Source: an uncultured Acetatifactor sp. (GTDB lineage Bacteria; Bacillota; Clostridia; Lachnospirales; Lachnospiraceae). From it: a stretch of 25,606 nt of DNA. Positions within the stretch are counted from its first letter, which is position 1. Each line of letters opens with the position of its first letter. The DNA lies in contig CAKRYI010000029.1 of the NCBI GenBank assembly GCA_934426825.1, forward strand, positions 1 to 25,606, written 5' to 3'. A program made the translations under genes and the position numbers. Below, in pieces: positions 14,677 through 22,700 of the stretch. A model generated the notes under the pieces. That model saw nothing but the letters and a program-made list of their open reading frames with translations. It did not search any database and was not told the origin of the DNA.

Positions 14677-16424
14677 GTTTAACGAAAATGCTTTGTACGC
14701 TTGGAAGATTTGATATTCCCATTATACAGATGCAGCCTCCGTTTGTTGTGGATTTATTGGATTCCAATGTGATTCTTTTTGGGGCTTCCATGAGTGGAAA
14801 AACCACCTTTGTTAAGACATTAATTAATATTTTGCATAAGAAATATAATGAAACACAGGAACAGATTTTTATTCTGGATTTTGGCGGGGCATTAGCGGAT
14901 TATAAAGAATATCCGTTGGTTTCCGCATACTTTGATAATTCCAATGAAGAGTATGTGAAACGTGTTTTTAAAATTATGGATAATATCCTGAAAGATAATA
15001 TCAAGGAGTTGAACGGGAAGAATTACCGTGACGCACAGGAACAGCCCTTACATACGACATTTGTAATCGATAATCTGAATGCGTTTATGGATGAACCGAG
15101 ATATTCCGCATATCAGGAAAAACTCGCAAAATTGTGCCGTGACGGATTATCCAGAGGAATTACCATTGTAGTAACGGCGGCGGAAACCAAGGGACTCGGT
15201 TCGTATCTTGGCAGATTTAAACAAAAGATTGCCTTTGAAATGCCACCGGATAAATACACGGAAATTTTTACCGGAAAAGTTGGAAGCATCGGAAACAATC
15301 CCGGACATGGATTCGCAAATGTTACTGTCCGGCCGGAGGGAGTAACCGGAACGTTCCGCATGAATCTGCCGTATGAAGTGCAATGTTTTCTGCCCTATAA
15401 AACAAATCAGGAGCAATCGGGAGCGGATACGGAGGAGACATTTACACGCAAACTCAGGCAGAAATTTGTCTTTGAAGACGATAAATTCGGCAGGTGTGTA
15501 AAGAAATACCAGATCTTCCCCAAGGAACTTACGGTGGAAGAGTACGAGAAGATAAAGCAGGAGCCGAAGGACGGAATAACAAACTTCAAAAGTCCGGTCA
15601 GCGTGGCATTGGATTATGTAAGTTTTTGCCCGGTGACGGTTGATTTGGAGCAGTCCCATGTAATCGGTATTTATGGAAAGAAAGAATTTGGTAAGACTAA
15701 CCTGCTTCAGCTTTTGCTGAACGGAGCTGCGAAGGCACGCAAGAATTTGCGAATGGTATTTTTTGATGACGGAAGAAATCAGCTGCGGGATATTTATGAC
15801 AGATTTTCATCCACAGAGGAATGTGTGTATTTCAACGGCTTTTCGGAAGAAAGCCTGAAGCTGGAGGCAGCAGGTTCAAAGCCGGAGGAAATCCGTACCA
15901 AAAAGCTATCGCCGCTTCAAAGATTTTATCTTTATTTAAATGAAAACTATCTGGAACTGCCCAAAAACCTGATTGGCGGAATGTTTGGAATTACGTCTGA
16001 ATTGGATTCCAAGCGGATTGCGGGAGGCAGAGATTATCCGGACACACCGTTTACCGTGTTTGTTATTCAGAGTAAACTGGCTTATTTAAATACGATAGAG
16101 AGCAGACATTTGATTGAAAAGGCATTGCCAAGGCTGGTGTCTGTTGCAGAAGACAAAGGTTATCTTTTCATTTTTTCGGATATTCAAAAAATCAGTGAAA
16201 TGGAAACCAATATCGTATTTAACAGTGTTCTGTCAACTGCCTTTTTGTTGGATAACATAGCTGAATTTGCCGGAGAACGCGGACAAAGAACTGTTTTCGG
16301 AAATATGGATGTGAAGGCATTAAAAGAAGACTATGCTCCGTGTGAAAAGGGAGACGGATATTTTTACGATATTGAAGCAGACAACTTATTAAAAGCAAAA
16401 TTTATTAAATGCGAGGAGGATTAA
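14673..16424 (+). CDS. EssC-like T7SS ATPase, second half (D2 and D3)
   Basis: 583 residues, soluble, overlapping the D1 gene by ATGA. GGAGGAAG sits 5-6 bases before ATG 14673, so this start is preferred over 14658. D2 has Walker A GASMSGKT (37-44), FILDFGGAL and Walker B TTFVIDNLNAF, the DN form usual in EssC D2. A second P-loop domain, D3, starts near 315 with Walker A GKKEFGKT (335-342), VFFDDGR after it, and a hydrophobic strand VFVIQ (462-466) where the Walker B acidic residue should be, so D3 is probably catalytically dead. Together with the previous gene it rebuilds a full EssC D1-D2-D3 motor, with the same split point as mycobacterial EccCa1/EccCb1. D3 of EssC family proteins binds WXG100 substrate tails, so this subunit likely carries substrate recognition. 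Confidence 0.85.
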   Translation: MSLTKMLCTLGRFDIPIIQMQPPFVVDLLDSNVILFGASMSGKTTFVKTLINILHKKYNETQEQIFILDFGGALADYKEYPLVSAYFDNSNEEYVKRVFKIMDNILKDNIKELNGKNYRDAQEQPLHTTFVIDNLNAFMDEPRYSAYQEKLAKLCRDGLSRGITIVVTAAETKGLGSYLGRFKQKIAFEMPPDKYTEIFTGKVGSIGNNPGHGFANVTVRPEGVTGTFRMNLPYEVQCFLPYKTNQEQSGADTEETFTRKLRQKFVFEDDKFGRCVKKYQIFPKELTVEEYEKIKQEPKDGITNFKSPVSVALDYVSFCPVTVDLEQSHVIGIYGKKEFGKTNLLQLLLNGAAKARKNLRMVFFDDGRNQLRDIYDRFSSTEECVYFNGFSEESLKLEAAGSKPEEIRTKKLSPLQRFYLYLNENYLELPKNLIGGMFGITSELDSKRIAGGRDYPDTPFTVFVIQSKLAYLNTIESRHLIEKALPRLVSVAEDKGYLFIFSDIQKISEMETNIVFNSVLSTAFLLDNIAEFAGERGQRTVFGNMDVKALKEDYAPCEKGDGYFYDIEADNLLKAKFIKCEED

Positions 16425-16428
16425 CATT

Positions 16429-16743
16429 ATGGCAGAGTTTATTTCAGCGGATATTTCTAAGATTGCAAAATTTGAACAGGATAGCGCAGAGGCGATAGCC
16501 GAGTTTGACGATATTAAGGAGACGTTTAGTCAGATAAACAGTACCCTGCTTAGCAAGTGGAAAGGGGAAGGAGCAAATATTTATAAAGATGAGACGGACC
16601 ATATTTTTGAAAATATCGGCGGTATCAAGGATGTTCTGGACAGCATTAACAACAGCGCAGTAAAAGACATCAAAGACAATTATCTGCAACTGGACAACCA
16701 GTTGGCTGAATTCAACCTGAACCCGCAGGGGGAGGAAAACTAA
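16429..16743 (+). CDS. WXG100 family protein (EsxA-like)
   Basis: 104 residues with the textbook layout: helix 1, a W-K-G turn at residues 44-46 (LLSKWKGEGANIY), helix 2, then a Y-L-Q-L-D tail motif (85-89) matching the general T7SS export signal YxxxD/E. It is the only one of the four small WXG-type proteins in the window with an intact Trp and an intact export motif, so it is the best candidate for the principal secreted substrate or co-secretion partner. GAGGAGG lies just upstream, overlapping the end of the D2-D3 ATPase gene (4-base gap between genes), so expression is coupled to the motor. Confidence 0.88.
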   Translation: MAEFISADISKIAKFEQDSAEAIAEFDDIKETFSQINSTLLSKWKGEGANIYKDETDHIFENIGGIKDVLDSINNSAVKDIKDNYLQLDNQLAEFNLNPQGEEN

Positions 16744-16755
16744 AGGAGTGATAAT

Positions 16756-16902
16756 ATGCCCTTAGAAAAAAACTTTGACAATGTTGTAATTCCGGAGGAA
16801 AACGGGAAAAAGCAGTATACCAAACTGACAGAACTTGAAGAGGGAGATAAGCGTACAATTTACAATTTGATTTTCGTGGAACCAAAAGCTGAAGGGGTGT
16901 AA
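16756..16902 (+). CDS. 48-residue protein of unknown function
   Basis: A short ORF beginning MPLEKNFDNVVIPEE and ending FVEPKAEGV, 12 bases after the WXG100 stop and 5 bases before the next gene, so it fits the operon spacing exactly. AAGGAG is 8 bases before its ATG. It is acidic with no membrane helix, Cys pair or recognisable domain. The clean ribosome binding site and tight packing argue that it is expressed; small size makes function unreadable. It could be a chaperone or regulator of the WXG100 protein or a remnant of a larger gene. Confidence 0.55.
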   Translation: MPLEKNFDNVVIPEENGKKQYTKLTELEEGDKRTIYNLIFVEPKAEGV

Positions 16903-16907
16903 CGGAG

Positions 16908-17180
16908 ATGAAACAGCTTGATTTAGGAAGAAGTACGTTGACCTTTGAACATAAGGGGGAGATTTTTAAACTTTATGGAGAGTTGTACCCGCATACTTTT
17001 GTAGCCTGTAAGGACTGGAGTGATAAGCTGACTTCAAAAGGAGAAAAAATTGAACTTACGGAGAAAGAGAAGCTGCGTGTGATGGACATTGTAAAGAAAT
17101 ATTGGAGAAGTAAAGATTTTGACATACAGTTTGAGGACAGTGACTATCATCCAATTTTTACAACAAAAAAGTTAAGATGA
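16908..17180 (+). CDS. Immunity-like protein, first tandem copy
   Basis: 90-residue soluble alpha+beta protein. The N-terminus gives beta strands (STLTFEHKGEIFKLYGEL), then TFVACKDWSDKL, then a helix (LTEKEKLRVMDIVKKYW) and a final strand pair. About 55 of 90 residues are identical to the next gene by manual count, and the same pattern appears more weakly in the 81-residue protein at 5106. The layout resembles the Imm74-type immunity family as I remember it. No toxin gene lies beside it; it sits inside the secretion core, so it is either an immunity protein kept against non-self effectors or has been co-opted for another task. CGGAG lies just before the ATG. Confidence 0.6.
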   Translation: MKQLDLGRSTLTFEHKGEIFKLYGELYPHTFVACKDWSDKLTSKGEKIELTEKEKLRVMDIVKKYWRSKDFDIQFEDSDYHPIFTTKKLR

Positions 17181-17268
17181 CGGATCGGTGAGAAGAACGA
17201 GGCGGAATGGATATGAAACTGTTAGATTTAAGGAGAGGGAGTCTGGCATTTGAACATAAGGGGGAGAT
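16944..17268 (+). repeat. Tandem duplication shown by a 20-base identical repeat
   Basis: TTTGAACATAAGGGGGAGAT occurs at 16944-16963 and again at 17249-17268, in equivalent codons of the two immunity-like genes. With other near-identical stretches (gactggagYgaYaRgctgac) it supports duplication of one ancestral gene in place, followed by divergence. Confidence 0.8.
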
Positions 17269-17488
17269 ATTTGTACTTTATGGCGAGTTATCCGGAGGTA
17301 CTTTTATTGCGTGGAGGGACTGGAGCGACAGGCTGACACCGGAGGGAGAAAGGGTTGAACTCACCGAGAAGGAAAAAGACAAAGTAATAGATATTGTAAA
17401 AAAGTATTGGAATAACAAAAGCTGTATTATTGATTTTGTGGATAACAACCTTCATGTGATTTATACAACGGAAAAGATAAAGGGATAA
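17213..17488 (+). CDS. Immunity-like protein, second tandem copy
   Basis: 91 residues from ATG 17213. The ATG at 17207 is two codons upstream in frame, but 17213 aligns with the start of the sister gene (MKLLDL against MKQLDL) and has a GGA-type site 6 bases before it. It conserves the FEHKGEIF strand, LYGEL, DWSD, the ELTEKEK helix start and DIVKKYW. It differs mainly in the loop after GEL and in the last strand, the places where immunity proteins usually change specificity. It is followed by the kinase gene after 53 bases. Like its sister it has no neighbouring cognate toxin in the window. Confidence 0.6.
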   Translation: MKLLDLRRGSLAFEHKGEIFVLYGELSGGTFIAWRDWSDRLTPEGERVELTEKEKDKVIDIVKKYWNNKSCIIDFVDNNLHVIYTTEKIKG

Positions 17489-17541
17489 TACTCTTGCGAT
17501 AGAATATAAAATAGACCAGAAGGATAAAAGGAAATTTTGAC

Positions 17542-19404
17542 ATGGCAAACGAAATAATCGGAAATTCTTACAGATACATTATTGATGAGTCTTATGGTAT
17601 TGATAAAGACGGATTTATTGCGAAAGGTACGGAAAGTATCGTTTATAAGGGATTAAAAACAAAATTGGGCGGCGGGCTGCAGTTTTCCTGCGTATTGAAA
17701 TTTAAGCCCCGCAGAGTAACGATAGATGGAAAAGTTGTCGACAGAATGGAGGCATTTAAAGAGGAAGAGTGGAAGATATTTGAAGAATTGAGGGAATGCC
17801 GCTCCATTGTCCGCATTGATGATGTCATTGATTTGCCCAATGATTTCACCATGCCGTGTCCGAAAATTTCCGGAGGCGCCATATCGGGTGCTGCATATTT
17901 CTGTGTGGTGGAAGAATTTATAGACGGATGGAATCTGGACGAATTTTGCAGGGAAGAGTATTGGAAGTTACGCAGAATAGAGCCTATCGAACATGGCGTT
18001 AGCCGGGTGATAGAGTATAAGGATTTTACTGCGGAAGAAAAGAAAACAGTGTTAGCCGGTTATACATATGACAATATTCTGAAGTATCAGAATCAGATAC
18101 TACTCTTTATGATAAACCTTTGTGAAATCATGGAGTTTGTGACCGGACAAAAAAATGTTTTACATTTGGACATCAAGCCGGAGAATATCATGGTTACGAG
18201 ACATGGCAAGGAGCTTGTACTGATAGATTTTGGACGCTCCAAGAGGATTACCAAGGCGACGCCTTATGTCCAAGGCAGTTCGGAAGAAGTTGACTATAAT
18301 GTAAACGAGTCAATGGACAAGTTGTACCAATATGGAACATTGGGATATGCTGCCCCGGAATGTTTTAAAGAAGCGGCGGAGGGGGCTGAATTCCCCTTTG
18401 GCATGGATATGGAGCACGGAAGGATGTCCGTGGAGAGCGACATTTTTTCATTTGGTGCTACTTTTTGGGAGTGTTTAAACATATTTGAACTGGTCACAAA
18501 AAACCCTCAGTTTAAAGGTGATACGCATGATTTTTACAGAGATTATTTTATGAGTGATGACGCATACTGCAACAGAGATTTATCTTTTACATCTGCCACA
18601 TATCATAAAAAACTGGAATTGGTTCTGAGAAAATGTACGCGAACACGAAGCAAAGAAATGCAGGATTCAGACCGGTATTATCACTCCTACAGGGAGTTGC
18701 GCAGAGATGTTGAAAATGTAAAGGATTCTGTGCCCACAATAGAGAAAGAAGAAAATGTAAAAGCAAAGAATGCTTTTCAGTTGTGCGGCATAATGCTTGC
18801 TTTGTGTCTGATATTGTTGGTTATTTATTCTATCTATCATGCAGAGGCATACGACATTGCACAAAGAAAGTGGAATACCATTTCTTCTAACTATAACGAT
18901 ACGCAGTTTTACCGACTGGAAGAGGTGGCGGATGATTTGATTACCACGGCGCCGGGCAACCGGATAAACAATACTTATGATGAAATTGCTGCTTTCACCT
19001 ATCAGGAAAATGATATTTCTGAGTATGAGGTGGAGATGTTGGTGGCTTTGTTACAAAAGGTTAATAATAAAAATCAGCTGCCTGAACGTGTAGATGAAAT
19101 AATGTGCCACGGTAATACAAGAAAATTCAAAGAAATCTCAACGCAAATAATGAAGCTGGGAGAGGTAAAGGGCAGTACCGGATACGAACTTGCTAAAGCA
19201 ATCTATAATGTGGAAGTGGCAAAAACGGGGGTTGTGGATGCCTATAAGACGCTACAGACTTACCAGTATGAAGATGAGTTCAAAAATGCGGTGATTAAGC
19301 TAAGGAATGTACTGGATAATGATGAAAGCATACAGGAAATTGCGGAAAGCGAAGGAATCTCCAGACAGGAAGTACAGAGATTTTTCAGCAATATAGACCT
19401 ATAG
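17542..19404 (+). CDS. Membrane Ser/Thr protein kinase in the EssB/YukC position
   Basis: 620 residues. The cytosolic kinase domain spans about 10-385: a glycine-loop-like AKGTESIVYKG (27-37), candidate ATP lysine Lys53 (CVLKFK), catalytic loop HLDIKPEN (208-215, Asp210), metal motif DFG (229-231), and AAPE (271-273) after YGTLGY. All key catalytic residues are present, so it should be active. An acidic/polar insertion (about 240-260) lies in the activation segment. One membrane helix (about 411-433) follows, then a C-terminal helical domain of about 185 residues. Kinase fold, single TM, helical outer domain is the EssB/YukC architecture of Firmicute T7SS, except that EssB is a pseudokinase. 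It has no PASTA repeats, unlike PrkC. The EssB equivalence is inferred from architecture and position. Confidence 0.82.
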   Translation: MANEIIGNSYRYIIDESYGIDKDGFIAKGTESIVYKGLKTKLGGGLQFSCVLKFKPRRVTIDGKVVDRMEAFKEEEWKIFEELRECRSIVRIDDVIDLPNDFTMPCPKISGGAISGAAYFCVVEEFIDGWNLDEFCREEYWKLRRIEPIEHGVSRVIEYKDFTAEEKKTVLAGYTYDNILKYQNQILLFMINLCEIMEFVTGQKNVLHLDIKPENIMVTRHGKELVLIDFGRSKRITKATPYVQGSSEEVDYNVNESMDKLYQYGTLGYAAPECFKEAAEGAEFPFGMDMEHGRMSVESDIFSFGATFWECLNIFELVTKNPQFKGDTHDFYRDYFMSDDAYCNRDLSFTSATYHKKLELVLRKCTRTRSKEMQDSDRYYHSYRELRRDVENVKDSVPTIEKEENVKAKNAFQLCGIMLALCLILLVIYSIYHAEAYDIAQRKWNTISSNYNDTQFYRLEEVADDLITTAPGNRINNTYDEIAAFTYQENDISEYEVEMLVALLQKVNNKNQLPERVDEIMCHGNTRKFKEISTQIMKLGEVKGSTGYELAKAIYNVEVAKTGVVDAYKTLQTYQYEDEFKNAVIKLRNVLDNDESIQEIAESEGISRQEVQRFFSNIDL

Positions 19405-19413
19405 GAGAAAAAC

Positions 19414-19752
19414 ATGAAAAATATACTAAACAAATTACCTATCTTAAAATACATTATCATTTCCTTAGCGAAGGGTCTCGCCATTGCGGTGCCCGTTGTG
19501 CTGGTGGCATTCGGTATTTTATCTGTTACCGGTACGTATTCAAAATTAGAAAGCATATTAAACCTGAAATACAATTCTCCGTTTATTACGCTTCCACTAT
19601 ATTGTTTCGCAGCACTGGCGGTACTTAGTTTGGTAGTTGGCTTCCTTTTGTATTTTCATAAATATAAAAGAGCTAAGGCAAAAACAAAATTTTATGAGGC
19701 ATTAGCCGGGTGTTGGAATAAAAAGACGAAAGAGGCAGAGAGCAACAGATGA
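19414..19752 (+). CDS. Small two-helix membrane protein
   Basis: 112 residues with hydrophobic helices at about 21-38 (GLAIAVPVVLVAFGILSV) and 59-80 (TLPLYCFAALAVLSLVVGFL), joined by a loop of about 20 residues and ending in a strongly basic tail (HKYKRAKAKTK). The positive-inside rule puts both ends in the cytosol. AGGAG lies 6 bases before the ATG, and the gene starts 9 bases after the kinase stop; its stop overlaps the start of the Ig-tower gene (ATGA). It is unrecognised by sequence. Size and position recall EssA, the small membrane component of Firmicute T7SS, but the resemblance is structural only. Confidence 0.65.
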   Translation: MKNILNKLPILKYIIISLAKGLAIAVPVVLVAFGILSVTGTYSKLESILNLKYNSPFITLPLYCFAALAVLSLVVGFLLYFHKYKRAKAKTKFYEALAGCWNKKTKEAESNR

Positions 19753-22700
19753 GCAAGAATCAGAGAAACATATACAATGTAATACCCACTTCCGTTTACA
19801 GAGGAATTGGTTTCCTGCTTAGCATTTTAATGGTGCTGACATTGATACCTACCTGGGCAATGACCAACGTTTCAGCAGCTACCAAAGACCCTTCCTTTAT
19901 TTTTACAGACAAAAAGGGAAGAGGAATATCCGGAATCATTGTCACATTAAGAGGAACAAACGGAGAAGCAGATGTTATTTCCAATGTATCTGATGAAAAC
20001 GGTACGGCGGAATTTTTTAACAATAAACCTTTGCAGGGAAGTTCTTACACTTATTCGGTGAGTACCGGAGATTATCTTCCGGTATCGCGCGGAGACGTTA
20101 TTACAATTAGTGATGAAAATGAGCCGGTTGCCATGACACTGTATGCATCGGCACCTACAGGAGTGATAACACCCCAGAATCCGGAAGTGATATTTGGCGA
20201 TGCCGTAACGTTTGAGGCAAAGGCAACCGGAATGGGAGAACTGACCTATCAGTGGTACAAAGACGAAAACATATTGCAGCAAAAGAATGACCGGGCATTG
20301 AATTTGGAAGGCGTAACAATGGCGGATGCGGGCACATACAAGTGCAAGGTGGCATCTGATTTGGCGCATGATGGCGATGAACTGGAATTGGTATCGGATT
20401 TGAAGGTGCTTAAGGCAACTCCAAATATTGTAATAGAGTCCAACCCGGTAAGTGGTTCCCGGTATACTCCCGAAGGAGTTACTTTTTCGGTAACGGTATC
20501 TCATCCATCCAATGAAAATATGGACAAGCCTGCCGGTGAAGTGACACTTATTGTGGACGAAAAAGAGAAGGAAAAGGTTGCACTGAGCGGTGGAACCGCT
20601 GTTTTTACACCTGTCAATATGGACAGCACGGTGATACATACGGTGTCTGTAAAATATTCCGGTGATGAAAATTACGAACAGAATGAAGCCGCAGTTTCTT
20701 ATGAGGTTGGCAAGATTATGCCGGAGGAGGGTGTTCATTATCAGACGAATACTCCCAACGGAAACGATGGCTGGTATAAAGAAGGGGAGAATTTGCAGAT
20801 AACTCCTATAGGATTGTTTGACCAGATTCGTGAAGGGCAAAATGGTGAGTGGAAAGCGCTGCTGGAGAAGTCAGAAGATTCTGCCTCCGACGGACAAAGT
20901 ATTACATTTTATCTAAAAAATTCACAGAATGGGGAAGTGTCGAAACCTTGTACAATACCCTATAAACTGGATCATACGGCACCGCAGAATCAGCAGGCGG
21001 AACGTAATATGGTTGATGGATGGTTTGGAAAAAAATGGGAAAGTGAATTTCTTGGAAATATTTGTGGAGGCGGGCGGTGGAATTCCGATAACTATGGATA
21101 CCATGTTACACTTAGCGCTGACGATGAGGCCTCTAAGGTTGCATATTTTCAATGGCGGTATAATGGAGAAAATAACTGGAGCGAGCCGGTTGAGGCAACT
21201 GGCGGAAAAGCACAGATAAATGTGAATTTTAACAAGTGGAACACCTACGGGATAGAAGTTATCGCCTGCGATAAAGCAGGAAATGTAAGCGAAGGAAATA
21301 AAATTCTTCCTCCCAAATCGCTGATTGTGGAATACGATATGCAGGGATTCCAAAAGTATATCAATCCGCAGAAAGAGGATGTGGCGGAGGATGAGCTTGC
21401 GGCAGATACCTGCCTCATACATAATCAGGAGGTAGAGGTTTCATTAACTGCCCCGGCGGCAGATTTTAAAAGCGATGCCATTGTGGTTAAGGTCAATGAC
21501 GAACCGATAACGGTAGAATGGAATGCAGAGGGAACGTCCTATGTGGCTAAATTTACTCTTACAGAAGGAAATTCGGTTGTAAAAATTGAGGCACCGCAAT
21601 ACAGTATTCTTGCCGGTGAAACGGAAAGTTCTGTAGTTGACAACACGTATGAGTCACATGTTCATATTGTGGATACAACAAATCCCGTTATGGAAGTTTC
21701 CTTTGTTTCCGGAGGAGATGCGGGGGCTCCGTTTACGGAAGGCAGAACGATGACTGTAAGCATTACAGATAAGAATTTCAGAACAGATGAATTGTATTTT
21801 TCTGTGCTGAAAGCCAATGATATACAGGGAAATCCCATCGACGAATTTGATGCAGACGGATTCTTGCAGAAATTGAAGGATGCCGCATGGAAGACGGAGG
21901 GGGATGTACATACTGCCAATGTAGATTTTGTAATGGAAGCAAATTATGAATTTACATTAGAGTATAAAGATATAGCCAATAATCCGGCAAAAGCCTATGT
22001 TGCCGAACCGTTTGCAGTGGATAAAAATCCGCCGGAGAATCTTAAAATAGAGTATATATCCAATCCGGTCAGCACATTTTTGCAAAGCATTACGTTTGGA
22101 TATTATAAACCGTCTGTAACGATTCGGTTAAGTGCGGACGATACCGTTTCCGGTGTGGATTGTTTTAACTGGACATATACCAGACAGGATGGCAGCAGCA
22201 CTTCGAAGAATGTGGAGGAGAAAACTGCCCGGATTAGCTGTACGGATTCAGAAAATTTCCAATATGGAAATGGTAACAGAACAGCTGTGGCTACGTTTAC
22301 ATTAACCGCAGACGAGTTTTCACAATATCGGGGAAGTTTTTCTTTTTCCGCAACGGATAAAGCGGGTCGAACCAGCAATGTTCATTATGGAAACGGTACC
22401 GCTAAAAATGAAAATGGCGAAGAATATAACACGGATGAAAAACATGTGGTTGTTTTGGATACTATTGCACCGGTTTTAGAGGTGGAATATCCCGAAGCAC
22501 AGAAAGAAACCTCAAAGTTGTATTATGATGCAACCTGCGGTGATATTGTACCCGTAACATTAAAGATTATGGAAGCCAATTTCTATCCGGAAGACGTAAA
22601 AATAAGAATCAATGAGGCTGAGTATACGGGTGTCAAATGGAGTCAGAATAATGATGAATGGACAGGCGTTATTTCACTGGAACAGGATGGAACATATGTA

